Below, piece by piece: positions 12,391 through 23,470 of a stretch of DNA of 64,000 bases (the first letter of the stretch is position 1; every line of letters begins with the position of its first letter). The position numbers and the translations under genes are program-made. Origin of the DNA: Prostheceraeus crozeri. Its lineage: Eukaryota > Platyhelminthes > Polycladida > Euryleptidae. Under the pieces are notes generated by a model, which ran no database searches, had not been told where the DNA came from, and saw only the letters and a program-made list of their open reading frames with translations. The stretch spans positions 1-64,000 of the forward strand of contig CAJQUW010012941.1 in the NCBI GenBank assembly GCA_907163375.1, given 5' to 3'.

Positions 12391-13095
12391 GACATAGGAA
12401 TATTCGTGATTCTCCGCATAGAAATAAACTGTTATCCTGACGTCGCTAGAATGGACAATTGACTCAAGGTTCGCGGGCACATCCGGGGGAACTAAGGTTG
12501 GGGCATAATGACACCAATTAAAAGCTTTCGATTTACCTCATGTGCCTGATTCACACCCAATGATGCCACGTTGGCAGGTGCATCTTAAGAGTGAGGTGAA
12601 AATTGCGTTGCGATTTATATGGTGCCTGTTTAGTTGTGCATTGCATGAAGCTTAATTTCCATTCTAGAGGTTTTATTATTGTCAATTTCTATGTATTCTC
12701 GTGGCTGCAGCGGCTGAAGCCATAGAAATCCGACATTCTATAATAATGAAGGACTAGAACAGTTATGGACATTGAAAGCAATAGCACGACATGGACAGAG
12801 GGGCGGTTGTCATGACGACGGCCCCACCTGAAGGATGGCGGCTGGCCTGTGGATGACCAATGGGATGGTAAGGTACCGGCAGCTCATCAGTGCACTTTTT
12901 TAAATCTTCAAGGGTTATTAGTCATTTCTCTACACACATAAAATCATTTTGATAAAATAACTTGCAATTGATAGCGGCAGGAAACTACAGCAGTTGCGAA
13001 TGCTTCAGTACTTTGATTCTCCTGCAGATCTACAACATTGACCTAGATCGGCACATAGCGGAGCAGCTGAAATGACCAACAACAAGCCGATATTG
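12391..13095 (+). repeat. Dispersed repeat R1, copy A
   Basis: About 430 bp of R1 sequence, after removing an inserted MITE, aligns by eye with 52453-53114 in the same orientation. Shared landmarks run from GACATA(G/A)GAATATTCGT at the left to CAACAAGCCGATATTG at the right, including TATTCTATAATAAT, AGCAATAGCACGACATGGA and CACATAGCGGAGCAGCTG. It contains no coding frame. The family is not recognised. The outermost bases, GAATATTCG and CAATATCGG, could be short weak inverted ends. Confidence 0.75.
12417..12693 (-). mobile_element. hAT-like MITE (CATAGAAAT family), copy M1
   Basis: A 277-bp non-autonomous element beginning CATAGAAAT and ending ATTTCTATG. Subterminal inverted motifs are CTAGAATGG and AATTTCCATTCTAG, with an inner block CCGGGGGAACTAAGGTTGG. 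It is the reverse orientation of M2 (52545-52800). The other R1 copy shows the unoccupied site as ATTCGTATTCTCGTG. Here TATTCTCG follows the element and a slightly mutated TGATTCTCCG precedes it, so the target duplication was 8 bp, typical of hAT transposons. It has no coding capacity and must have been moved by a related full-length element. Confidence 0.8.
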
Positions 13096-14842
13096 AAATA
13101 GGGCTGTCACTTAGGTCGCTGGACGCACTAGACCAAAGGAAGAATTGACAGAAATTCCATCGCGGGTGACAAAAATAGACCAGTGTCTATCATCTGAGCT
13201 GCAAATGACTTTCAAATTCAATAAAGCAGCACAAAAATCATGAGAATTATTTTCAAGGAAATATTTGCTTATGACTTTTTTGCAACATGATATGTGGATG
13301 TATACACGCCAGCATGCACGTGGCAAAGTGACACATTTTTTGAAAGAGCTTGGTGCTGGTCATCATTTTTTCTGAACATTACCTTCCACCGTTATTTTGC
13401 ACCACAAAACTGATGTTGATGTCCATTTTCTCTCACTCGATCAAGAACTTTCACTATCAGAGAAGGGCAGTGACAATATTTTTGTCCGCTGAGCCTCACC
13501 AGCCGTTTATGCAAATGTTAGACATGGACTGCTTGCGCATTTGACATGTTTTAATGTATTTATAGGTTAATAAATCACCTAAGTAATTGTTGGCATCAAA
13601 TAAGGTCAGCAATGCGGGAAATGCATGATTTTCTAATGTGTAATTTTATTTCCTTTTTCTTAGTTTCATCACCAACTTTGAAGTGTAGCACTTTCCACAC
13701 CTTCATCGTACAGCAGCAACCACATCTACTCTCACCGCATTTTGCTATGCTTGTATTCGTTTATCTGATTCTCTTGTTGAGTATATTAATCCATTAATGA
13801 CCAACCTCAGTAAGATTAGTTATTTTGAATCCATCATTATTAAGCAATCTAAACATGATAATATGATAATTGAAGATTAAATATTTCCCTTGTTAGTTTC
13901 TTAGTATGTTCCCATAGGGGAACAATGCACTGTAGACCGTACGCCGCCAAACCGATGAAGTTCTTGCTACCAAATGCTTTGTTTCTTTTCATTTGGTAGC
14001 GATTTTGCTGTTTGACAGCAAATTTACCAGACCTTCATGGTGCCTACCAGGTGCTTCACCTTCTAGTCGCATGAGTACTGTGTTAATAAAGCATACATAA
14101 ATGTGGTTCAAGTAATTTTCATAATACAGTATTGTGTCATGACTGACACCAAACTTCTAGCAGCATGAGGGAGGGGGGGTTGAAATCACTGCTGTCGATA
14201 GTTGTTCATCCGATTTTCATCTGAATTTTCCATGATCGATTTCATTTTAGTCTCATTTCAGATTTTGATTTGTTGATACCATGTCGTTGATAATGCGGTT
14301 GTATTCAAGCTCTGTGGTGGATTCCTCTCTATTCCCGAGAGAAAAATTATTGTATTCTTTTGAAATTGTCATAAAATACATCAGCTTTGGTAATTTTCAA
14401 TGCTTTGTCATGATTTACATGGCAATGATGAAAGTTTGCATTGGAATGATTTATGGTACATTTCAAATTTAGACTTTATTTTTTAGTAAGCTTAACATTT
14501 TAAAGTTATTTTCATGACGATTCAACAGTCGTGCAGCCAATGATTTTGAAAGTTTGAAGCTTTACATGCTATAAATTCGCGTACATTTTTGAAGCAACAT
14601 CTCTGTTACTTCCTGATTGATTCACAAGAAGCATGCATTGCAAATTACTTGAGGTACTTTTTGTAGGTTATAGACACCTTCATTTCATGAATTATATGTC
14701 ATTCCATAAATGTGACAATCTCAAAAATGATCTTTCCTAACCGCATAGGCCCTAAATCACTGACACATAAACATTTCAAAATGAAAAGGTTACAAAGAGA
14801 AATTGTGTAATAGCTTTATCAATTTATGAGAGGTTATCAATC
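13096..14842. other. Non-coding stretch with a small hairpin
   Basis: No gene recognised. A short perfect inverted repeat, CTACCAAATG and CATTTGGTAG separated by 13 bases, lies at about 13968-14000, next to a second small palindrome TTTGCTG..CAGCAAA. The word GCTACCAAATG recurs at about 16394. Confidence 0.45.
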
Positions 14843-15060
14843 TCGTTGATAAAGGGTGGGGACCCGAAACGTCCAAGACATAAATTTGTAGATATATTGC
14901 TTTTAACCTTCGCGTTACTAAAGGGAGAGCATATATTTTAACCTGCATATAGCCAAGAAAAACCTCCCGCCGGAAGCAATCAACTATCAATGACAGCCTT
15001 TTAAGCTTTACCGCAAATGAGGAAAATCTTGATTGTTGATGCTACCTTTAGATTGAAGTC
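14843..15060 (+). mobile_element. Possible PLE terminal-repeat fragment with hammerhead-like core
   Basis: Contains TTGATAAAGGGTGGGGACCC followed at once by GAAACGTCC. This matches the layout CUGANGA-like box, stem II hairpin (GGGT/ACCC), GAAAC found in the LTR-like ends of Penelope-like elements. PLE-like text follows in one frame (TCIQPRKTSRRKQSTINDS). It is probably a small leftover of a PLE end. The conserved box is imperfect (UUGAUAA instead of CUGANGA), so self-cleavage is doubtful. Confidence 0.4.
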
Positions 15061-15233
15061 TTATATGAATTCGTCCAATGAATGCGTGAATTTCATAACA
15101 TCAATCCAAAGATAGCATCTCAATGGAAAACATTGTGCTCTGAAAGAAAGAATTCAAAGCTAAGATCAAAGCAATGCTTCCCTTTTTATCTTAGTTTGCT
15201 TGAGGACCGTTGGCTTACCGTGTTTCCCTTCGT

Positions 15234-15982
15234 TGTATACATTTCCCTTCGATTAAATTGCTTTGATTAACCTTGTATATACCGTATTCCATGATAGATG
15301 ACCTTATGCATATTTTCTACATCGTATTGCATGTCTGCATTCTATGTATTCTAAGCATGTATTCTATGTATTCAATGTATATATTCTCATGCTCCATCAT
15401 TTTGAAATTGTTGTTTAACTGCTGTGCTTAAATGATGTTTTGTTACTCTCGTTAAAGAATCACGAAGCGTTGAGTAAAAAGTCTCTTTTACTTCGAAAAC
15501 CAGTGGCAAATATTTATAATCAACATCACGCAGGAATGGCCAATCGAAACCTTAACATTTTCGTAAGGACTACTGGGGATAACTAATATCACGTAGGAAA
15601 CTGACACATATGCCAATTTAATCTATGCATCACATCATGGCACAATGTTCATAAAAATTGAATTACAACTTCAACGCGAATTTTGTCATTTAAAATAAAA
15701 GGATTTGAGGCATTTCGCCAAAATACATCGCTCTTTTCTTGCATGGTAGCCTACTCATTACTGCTTATTAGTAGTAAGCTATTGAGATTTAAGTGTCAAA
15801 CTTGCAATGTTGAATTCGATTATGTTACACGGAAGTCGAAAATATTTACAAATACTCAATAAGTTTACAACTATAAAAAATATGCATTACGTAAATTTTA
15901 AATTAAGCCAGCAAGTGATAATGCATTATAATTCATAAAATAACAAATGCAATTATGTTTGAGATATATAAATGAATGTGGT
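15234..15982 (+). repeat. Dispersed repeat R2, copy A
   Basis: About 650 bp of its right part matches 26730-27362 closely, with landmarks such as ATCACGAA, GGACTACTGGGGATAACT, GAGGCATTTCGCCAAAATAC and ending ATAAATGAATGTGGTT. Its left part (TGCTTTGATTAACCTTGTAT, TTCCATGATAGATGA) matches 23328-23470. No coding frame. Family unknown. A diverged inverted match to its last 140 bp seems to lie inside the MITE at 56813-57864. Confidence 0.7.
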
Positions 15983-16639
15983 TAGAAAGAAGTTTTCGTT
16001 TAATCCAAACGAATTTAGCCATTTCAGTAAATGGAATTAACAATTACCGTAGGGTAGAAAAACAGATTATAAATGAACATTATTCCACATGACGTCGGAA
16101 AGGGTACTTACTTTTCATTTTTAAAATAACTTAATATTAGACTGCCACTTAAAGATACAGTATGTAGTAAATGAACTACTGTTAATTTATAAGTAGTCAA
16201 TATAAACTGAATATGTGAAGATCCAGTAGAATTTAAGTCAACGGCTTCCAGATCATATGGCAGCGAATCGTCATTGCTGCGAAATAAAGACAAAAAGTAG
16301 ATAGCAACCAATGAAGTTCAACCTGATTTGCCAGCCGCATTAAGGTTTGACAGCAACTTTCCAACCGGACCATCGGATTTCACCCAGGCGGCCGCTACCA
16401 AATGAACACGTTCTGGTAGGCAAGAATATCACAACGAAGAAATGTGATTTTTATTTGATGAGTTGGTTTCGCAGCGAACTTTATATCATTTGGTATCTGA
16501 CGGTCTACAGTGTGGGCGCTATAGGTGTATAGATCCGCCGAGCTCCTCGCTACTGCTTTCAACTTTGAAAGTGTTTGAGTTAAGTCTAAGTTTCCGATAC
16601 GAAGGTATTTGTCATATATGCTCATACATTTGTCACAAG
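15983..16639. other. Non-coding stretch
   Basis: AT-rich, with no gene recognised. Short open frames are present on both strands, and neither has a domain. Confidence 0.4.
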
Positions 16640-17108
16640 GTCCATATATTGTCAGGATACAACAGCAGACCTCGTCAACTAATGTAATGGAGTGAAGACG
16701 ATGATATAAAATGCCCTATAGTGTCAAGGCAAATGTGGAAGAAATAATGTTATTATTTCACTTCGCAACAAAACATCGAATTAGCAAAAATTCAGCCCCG
16801 GCAAGAACTTATCAACTGTTCATTACAGCAATATGAGGCGTTTTCCAAAGACATCAATTGACGAGCAAATGGTTCCATATTTCGGACGCCACTCTATCAA
16901 AATGTTCATAAAGGGCAAACCTATTCGGTTTGTCTACAAAAGCTGAGTTCTTACGTCATCTTCAGGGTACCCATTCAAGTTCTACACGTAGTATGCAGGA
17001 TCATCGTCAACGCCAGTAGAAGGTACACACAATCACCACTAGGAAGTCGCGTTGTCAACGAACTGTTGTCATTCGTAGAACACCCTTGCGCACATTCAGT
17101 CTATCATA
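16640..17108 (+). mobile_element. piggyBac transposase fossil
   Basis: Several frames together give the piggyBac DDE transposase in order: a MYWSEDDDIKCP-like block near 16680-16715; FHFATKHRISKNS near 16755-16795; KIQPRQELINCSLQQYEAFS near 16785-16845; SIDEQMVPYFGRHSIKMF near 16855-16910, carrying the conserved catalytic Asp of the S(I/V)DE motif; KGKPIRFVYKS; then GYPFK and PLGSRVVNELLSFVEHPC near 17040-17095. The fossil then stops where the minus-strand LINE begins. No ends or TTAA target sites are visible. It has in-frame stops and several frame changes, so it is long dead. Confidence 0.7.
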
Positions 17109-18636
17109 TACAACACGCTCCTTTACTTTACAGACATTGGAATTCAATGATATATGGCGATGGCTCATCGGTTTTGATACGGAGCCTTAACGCTTGTAAA
17201 TAGGCACTGCTAAGGCAGTTTTCCAATCAATAGGAATATGACCAGTGATCATAGATAGCTCAAACAGCGCTGAAAGAAAAGGAGCTATTTCACAGGCCAT
17301 TTTCTTGAGTACACATGCTGGCAAATTATCGGGAGATCTAGATTGCTTAGAAGGCAATTTCAATAGAGCAGAAAGAACATCATGAATTGGAAATTCCACC
17401 ATACTAATGGATACACCAGTTTCAGCCACTTTACAATGAAGAGGTAGGCAATTATCATAATGAGAAGAAGTAGATACAGAGCAGTCATTCAATATATTTG
17501 CTTTGCCTGTATCATCAGCAATGAGATCACCATAGTCATTGTAAATAGAGGGGATTGGGTATGAAATTTTCATCTTCTTGTTGACATAAGAAATAAATTA
17601 CTTGATATCACCCTTTTCTCTTTCTCACATCTTAGTCTGTACACTTCTGCATCATATTGCTTGGATATCTCACGATAAATGTCTTTGTCTTTTCTATACC
17701 AGTAACGTTTACTTTTCAACGTTTTTCAAAGATGTCTCAAAGTTTTACTTTGTCTTTGCTTTTTTCGACGATTATGAGGACATACAGACACGAATTTTTC
17801 TATAGCTGAGTGCATAACATCAAGGAATATATTCCACATGACATCCACTGACATGCTAGAGATAGGAGAAGTTGCGTGTATGATAGAGTTCCACGAAACC
17901 TTTGAAAGAAATGATCTCATGCTCACAAAGTCTGCTTTACAGTAGTTTCTTCTATTAGCGTCGGACATAGATTCAGTTATTTCAGAATTAGATTGAATAA
18001 AAAATTCAATAGCAGCATGATCACAGGTTGTATGAAATGGATCTATTACTTCGACAGATATTATAGAACATGGTTTATTAGCAATCACAAGATCAAGAAT
18101 CGATTCAACTAACTGAACCAGACCATTTTTGTTGACAGTAGAGAGAAATATTTCACTGGCATTGTCACCAAGATTGTATGGTACTGACCAGTCGATATTT
18201 GGGAAATTGAAATCTCCACATATCAATTTAGGCAAAGATTCATTCATGAACTGATCGAATCGATTATTGATTCCAGACAAAGCGAAGTGTCACTAGTAGC
18301 ATCAGGGAGATTATACACTGCAAGTAATCTGTAAGAAGTAGCCTTCGAAAATTTCATGTCAAGGCAGATAGCATTGACAGAGGCTGATAGAGGCAAGTTA
18401 AATTCCGACACAAGAATGCATTTACAGATATATACAGCTACTCCACCATATCCATCTGATCTATCATTTCTATATACATTGTAATCATTGTTGGCGCATA
18501 ACAACGCGTCCAAAGTGTAATTTTTCATCCATGTTTCAGTAAAAATCAAAACATCATACTTCTTCAAAGACAACAGTGTTTGTAGGTAATTGATTTTATT
18601 ATTTAGAGAACGAGCATTGCAAAGATAGAATTTCAA
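17098..18636 (-). pseudogene. LINE ORF2: endonuclease and RT start, broken
   Basis: Apurinic-type endonuclease motifs in order: LCNARSLNNKINYLQ, VLIFTETWM, DGYGGVAVYI, LICGDFNFPNIDW and DHAAIEF. The RT entry follows: LLKLPSKQSRSPDNLPACVL, GHIPIDWKTALAVPIYK, then GSVSKPMSHRHISLNSNVCK in the next codons and ERVVYDR at about 17100. The frame changes near 18260 and again around 17573-17726, and a stop follows the PIYKR segment near 17187. The catalytic YADD box and everything after it are absent. As a nick-and-copy enzyme it would act on chromosomal DNA; this copy cannot. Confidence 0.8.
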
Positions 18637-18910
18637 TATTCTCTTAGTGTTTTTGCATTTGGATGATTCATCATTTTCAATATTTGGATTTATTGAGACA
18701 TTATTGATAACAGCATTATGATAGGAGGCTGTATCGTCCGTACCATCTAGACTCTCACTGTTGTTTGAAACTTAAATTCTTTGCGAAAACCATCTCTTGC
18801 ACTGCGTTCAATGACTTTGCCGCGTAATACAATATAGTCCAAGCCAGTTGCCATTTTTCTTTCACGCAATTCTTTGCGAAGCTCAAACTGGATTTTCCTC
18901 TAAAAGAATA

Positions 18911-19501
18911 TTAAATCAGCGTTAACGTACACGGAGTTATATCCAGGAATTTGTCGAACTTTTTCGCATTCTTCAAAACCATGAATTCCTCTTCGACACT
19001 CTTCATGATGATACGTAGTGGCCTCATTTTCATAACATCATTCTTTTTCTTTCCAATACGTGAGATACTATCAATCTTAGCTGTGTGACAATCTACAGCA
19101 TACAGAATGGCAGAGCATCGAAATAAATCGGAGGGGATATCGTTATCATCAGTGGCTTCTGGTAGCCCAGTAATGATGATATTCCTTTTACAAAGCTGTC
19201 TTTGTTCGATCTCGTTTACCATAGCGTCAAAACCGGAATCTGGAGTCAGTTGAGGCGGCAAAGAAATATTGTGATTGTCTGCAAGCTCAAGCTGATCAAC
19301 CCTGGTCAACAGAATATCAACGGGGTTTCTGAGAGAAGCAATTTCGTCTCTCAGATTTCTGATGATCTCAGGTGGCATTGAATCAAACATGGACCGTACA
19401 GACTCTAGCGATAATACAGATTGCGATTGAGAATGTGTCGACCGTCCCTGTGAGGAGACATTGAAACAGTTAGAAGCTTTATTCTTTTTTTGATTTGTCA
19501 C
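18911..19501 (-). CDS. LINE ORF1 protein (coiled coil plus RRM-like)
   Basis: A 196-residue frame encoding an RNA-binding ORF1 protein of a LINE. The N-terminal third is Ser/Gln-rich. The middle (about residues 40-90) is a predicted coiled coil, rich in Leu/Ile heptads (EIIRNLRDEIASLRNPVDIL). The C-terminal half starts with CKRNIIITGLPEATDDNDIP, the usual opening of the ORF1 RRM-like domain, followed by RIGKKKNDVMKMRPLRIIM. It likely coats LINE RNA. The frame is intact, but the element it serves is broken, so it is not expected to act. It ends at a stop about 270 bases before the readable endonuclease. Confidence 0.7.
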   Translation of the reverse strand: MTNQKKNKASNCFNVSSQGRSTHSQSQSVLSLESVRSMFDSMPPEIIRNLRDEIASLRNPVDILLTRVDQLELADNHNISLPPQLTPDSGFDAMVNEIEQRQLCKRNIIITGLPEATDDNDIPSDLFRCSAILYAVDCHTAKIDSISRIGKKKNDVMKMRPLRIIMKSVEEEFMVLKNAKKFDKFLDITPCTLTLI

Positions 19502-20010
19502 TCATTTCGACCAAGAGGAATCAAAATATATGTAGATTCAAAGATATCAAGATTGCAAAATTCAGATCTGAACACCGAACGTTGGATAGCAAATCAAACT
19601 CTCTAGCCACTCCGAAATGCTAACAGATGTTCAACTTTATGAATGCCGTTGTTGATTATCATAGAAATCGCTGACACTGACCTTGAATGTGTGTCAATGA
19701 CAATCGAGGCAGAACAGATAGTACAATGTCGTTGCAAGAAGACCATTTAAACAACACTCAGCGGGAAGAGACCGGAATGATAAAAAATCACTTATAGAAG
19801 GCAATCCACTGAATATTTAGGTATTCAGATACCACAACAAGAATGAGCAAGACGAGGGAGAACAATAGACAAAATATCGGAGAAATTCGACGCAGGATAA
19901 CCTTAGAACACACTAAAATTCGACAATTGATTCACAGGCGACCGGGTGTTCACCTTCACACAATGAATTATTTCATACAATAAATCTTTCGGGTCAATAC
20001 ACATTTCCAT

Positions 20011-21222
20011 TTAAAGGACTGCAAATTGAAATGATAGTGTTGGTCCTCTATGACGTTTAAGCATCCAAACTCCAAAACCAAAAGACACAATAATCATCAC
20101 TGCTGCTACTCCGATGACGATTGGCATAACATGCGTTGCAGGGCTTTCAACATGGAGGAATATGCTGGCGGTAGCCTTTCCACCATCATTGACAGCACTG
20201 CAGTTCCAATCTCCAGCGTGAGTGTCCTTTGCATTCAAGATGGTCAGTTGATATTGGAAGCTGGTTCCTGCTGTTTCAGAGATAAGGAACGACGTGGAGT
20301 CATTTTTGATTCTGACTCCATCCTTCCACCAAGACAGTGCACCAGTGGGATCAGAGAAGACATGGCACACAAGAGTGACATTGTCTCCAGCCTTTGCGGT
20401 GATGTTTGAGATGTTGGCTGTGACTTCTGGAGTGCATTGAAAGTCCTCAGGTTTAAGATCTGGAACTGGCTTGTTTTTAAGTCGAGCTGGAGAAGCGCAT
20501 TTCCCGAAATGTTTACGCAAGCTGTGTACAAGCATTATACGCTCAATTGACCAGGCATGCAACCATCGAAGTCGACAGTCACATTGCCATGGATTTCCTC
20601 TGACATCTAATTGTTTCAGCCTCATCGTGTTCAGATCCTCTTCCATCTGTTCTGGAAGTGTTGTGAGGTTGTTGTGTCCAAGAAAAATCTTTCCTAATGT
20701 CCGCAAAATGCCAGAAAATGAATGTTTGTGCAATTTCAAACCTCCAATTGTGCTTCTGAGATCAATACGCCTAAGATTCTTGAAATTCTTGAACCAATAA
20801 TTTGGAATCGTTCTAAGAGGATTTCTATCGAGATATAATCTCTCAAGACTTGGAATTGAGGTGAAAGCAGATGCATTTAATCCTTTGCCAATCGTCAGGC
20901 GGTTTGAAGTGAGCCATAGGTGCGTCAGACGTCTAAGTGGTTTGAGCGCTCCTGAACTAATTGTCCGAATTTCATTGTGGTTGAGATATAGAAGCATCAA
21001 GCATGACTTTTCCCAAGTCTTGAATGAATTGTTTGTTAATTTTGATATTCTATTGTGATGAAGATCAAGCTCTCTCACTGCTCCCCATTGATTACTTGGT
21101 ACAGCTGTCAAATTTTGGTAAATACAATTCACTGCTCCTCGAACTTGCGGACATCCATCCTCTACTCCTGTTCCTGCATACACAGCAGCGAAGAGAAAAA
21201 GGATTTTCATCAATTGAGACAT
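20011..21222 (-). CDS. LRR-Ig transmembrane receptor, copy 1
   Basis: A 403-residue type I membrane protein. Signal peptide 1-19 (LMKILFLFAAVYAG core); LRRNT cysteines C24 and C33; about six leucine-rich repeats at 47-205 (for example LDLHHNRISKL, LYLNHNEIRTI, LYLDRNPLRTI, LGHNNLTTLP); LRRCT cap 210-263 (NPWQCDCRLRWLHAWS, C214/C216/C242/C263); C2-type Ig domain 265-358 with C286, W298 and C341 in DWNCSAVND; transmembrane helix about 365-388; a 15-residue tail without ITAM, ITIM or TIR motif. About eight N-glycosylation sites. It probably binds ligands outside the cell, in adhesion or immune recognition, and would need a partner to signal. The whole protein lies in one exon; an acceptor (TTTCTGTCATTTCCAG) ends 45 bases before the ATG. 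The tail is seven residues shorter than in copies 2 and 3. It resembles lancelet LRRIG and AMIGO/LINGO-like proteins; no orthology is claimed. Confidence 0.88.
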   Translation of the reverse strand: MSQLMKILFLFAAVYAGTGVEDGCPQVRGAVNCIYQNLTAVPSNQWGAVRELDLHHNRISKLTNNSFKTWEKSCLMLLYLNHNEIRTISSGALKPLRRLTHLWLTSNRLTIGKGLNASAFTSIPSLERLYLDRNPLRTIPNYWFKNFKNLRRIDLRSTIGGLKLHKHSFSGILRTLGKIFLGHNNLTTLPEQMEEDLNTMRLKQLDVRGNPWQCDCRLRWLHAWSIERIMLVHSLRKHFGKCASPARLKNKPVPDLKPEDFQCTPEVTANISNITAKAGDNVTLVCHVFSDPTGALSWWKDGVRIKNDSTSFLISETAGTSFQYQLTILNAKDTHAGDWNCSAVNDGGKATASIFLHVESPATHVMPIVIGVAAVMIIVSFGFGVWMLKRHRGPTLSFQFAVL

Positions 21223-21267
21223 TTCCTCGAGAATTTAGAGAATCGTCGTCGAAAGTGACGAAATTAT

Positions 21268-22991
21268 CTGGAAATGACAGAAAGACAAAAGTTAATGAAC
21301 AGAAAAGAAAATACTTCACGCAGTTGTGTAAATAGTTAATCTGTTTCCTCTCTAAATCTGTGATCTAAGACTTACTGTTTTTTTAGTAGGTCAGCATTCT
21401 ATTTTAACGTAGCCTCCTAAAATTCTAGTGTGTGGCCCTTTAGGATGCAGGTTTCTTCGATTTTAGGAGGTGAGAAATTACAGTGCAGAAGGAGTGGTAA
21501 ATTAGTCAGAATGGCATGCTGGAAAAGATACTTATGGAAGCTAATGGATATATGCTTTGATGAGATGATGGCTGCTGTCATGTGTGTCCTTCGGTGACAT
21601 TTAGCTGGAATTGATGGTCACTAATTGTTCGTGCATTCATAATGCTGATGACCACGTTAATGCACTAGTAACGCACAATCACCTCATGTTGCATTTTCTC
21701 AATTAAGTGAAGTTTCTGGTATTATTTGAATAACTGCATTGTCAAAGTAACAAAGAGAATACAAGCATACGACATTGTAAACTTGCGATTAACATATTAT
21801 CAACTGTACAGGTGCTCAATTACGGATACCACAGCAGGTTTTGAGGTTATCGGAGGAAATGATTCAAATGGTGGAGTCATAAAAAATGAATTCTAGAAAC
21901 AAATAAACGACCTACCTGCATCATCGGGCATGGCACTTATTCATTAGACATGCAAGAGTTCAGATTTCTCTGCAATCGCTACAATCAGTGCTGTGACATG
22001 ATAAAAGATGCATGAGGACAAAGTGGATTACAAGGTGGCTGCCCTCCCTCCAAATCTAAAAACTGCCAGAAAGTTCCACAGCGACGAATCACGACCACCA
22101 TGCCCGACCATGAAACCCAGACGCGAACGCCGACCAAGATGCCCGACCACGACCAGAGCCATTAGTCATTAACCTTGACCACTACCACCGTGCTCGACCA
22201 TGAGCCAGAACTAAGAGCCCGATCACCAGCCAGAAGAGAGTCCCGTACACGAACTCCGACCATCAGCTAGAACTAAGAGCCCGCCTATGATCCCCAAACC
22301 CTCATCACGAAGCCGATCCAGTACATCAGCATCCCTAGTCTTTGTTACATGCACTTGTAAATCGTTATACTTTTAACGCAATCCGATGTATGTAAAAATC
22401 ATAAACATTCTCTTAATCTGAATATATATCAATTTGAAATGTCAGATGATGCCACCGCCATAGATAGCTAATTAGCATTCTATTATTATTTCAAAGCCGC
22501 TCTTACCGCCTTGTCGTTACCAGTTAAGATGAAAAAAGCCGGTACTGTATTATATTACGGTATTATATTAGTCTTCATAGATCTACTCAAAGAAATGGAG
22601 ACATCCAGACAGCAACTCACGTGATTATTATGAGTAATTAAAATCATTTAATAACTAGTGGGCAACGTGGCCTCAGTTCTAATCATTCATTATCTTCCCA
22701 TTTCTAATCCAGAACATTAAATTCGCATTAAAAATAATGCAGACTAGTGAGAAGCACTGTAATGCGGCGTGGATAGTTGGCCTTTACTCGATGGGAGAGG
22801 CGGTCATACAGATATCATCATGATTATTTGATTTCTATGGGAGGCAAAAAAAGCTGAATTCAACTATTTCAAATGCTGGAGGATTTCGGAAGATCTTCAA
22901 AATGACAATAATGCTAGGAAACTCTTTTACCATGAAAATAAGTGTAACTGCTCTGTCATTTGAAATATTAAATAAAACGAATGCCTCTTAC
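21268..22991 (-). other. Inferred 5' intron of LRR-Ig copy 1
   Basis: Minus-strand GTAAGAGG at 22991 and the acceptor at 21268-21269 define a 1724-bp intron. Its sequence matches pieces of the much longer intron of copy 2, and it supplies the unoccupied sites for both transposons there (near 21640-21670 and 22650-22670). It lacks the 39-bp minisatellite. At 22090-22290 it holds a loose CCCGACCA/CCAGAAC-rich repeat of its own. Confidence 0.5.
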
Positions 22992-23060
22992 CGACAACTG
23001 CGCCGCCTGCAATGATTATTTGTAAATAGAATTTGAGAGTTTAACTAAGATGAGAATGAC
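22992..23060 (-). other. Inferred non-coding first exon of LRR-Ig copy 1
   Basis: The minus-strand text GGCGGCGCAGTTGTCG followed by GTAAGAG is nearly unchanged in copy 2 (46484 region), while flanking bases drift. This is what a conserved 5' UTR exon and splice donor would look like. The exon start is not defined: similarity continues to about 23240, so the promoter probably lies at 23.05-23.25 kb. No TATA box is seen. Inference from conservation only. Confidence 0.45.
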
Positions 23061-23327
23061 CTGTCCTGATTGGATTGGTATTTGCAATGCACTCTCTTAT
23101 CTTACATGTTAACATGAAAGGTTGCCTTACATGAAAACACAGAGAAATTGACATAAGTTGGCGAAGTGAGGAATGAATAGATGACAACTCTTGACCAGAC
23201 TTTATAATATGACCAGATCAATACAGAAGCTCAGTAATAATGATGATAATAATAATGATGACACAAATATTATGTCGTACATAAATATTATAAATATAGC
23301 TGTGCCTACGGTTGATATTTTTGATTA

Positions 23328-23470
23328 TTTGTATACATTTCCCCTTGATTAGATTGCTTTGATTAACCTTGTATATACTGTATTCCATGATAGATGATCT
23401 TATGCATATTTGTTATATCGCATTCTATATCAGCATTCTGTGTATTCTATGTCTCTATGTATCAACCTGT
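23328..23470 (+). repeat. Dispersed repeat R2, partial copy B
   Basis: Matches the left part of copy A (15234 onward): TTTGATTAACCTTGTATATA, TTCCATGATAGATGA, CTTATGCATATT. Truncated after about 140 bp. Immediately right, at about 23496-23552, a small palindrome (GGTATTTCTC..GAGAAATACC) occurs. Confidence 0.6.

Larger units (their letters stand above)
17098..19960 (-). mobile_element. CR1/Jockey-type LINE, 3' part missing
   Basis: A minus-strand LINE with ORF1 (18911-19501), an endonuclease and the start of the reverse transcriptase, ending abruptly at about 17098 within the first RT blocks. About 450 bases upstream of ORF1, to about 19960, are probably its 5' leader. LINEs normally lose their 5' end on insertion. 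Here the 5' half survives and the 3' half is gone, which points to a later deletion or rearrangement at the border with the piggyBac fossil. Confidence 0.8.

Noticed and set aside
20050-21335. Open frames antisense to the LRR-Ig genes (also at 38485-39572 and 54403-55651)
   Set aside because: They mirror conserved sense codons, and their similarity between copies follows from the sense gene. No start context, domain or splice signals of their own.
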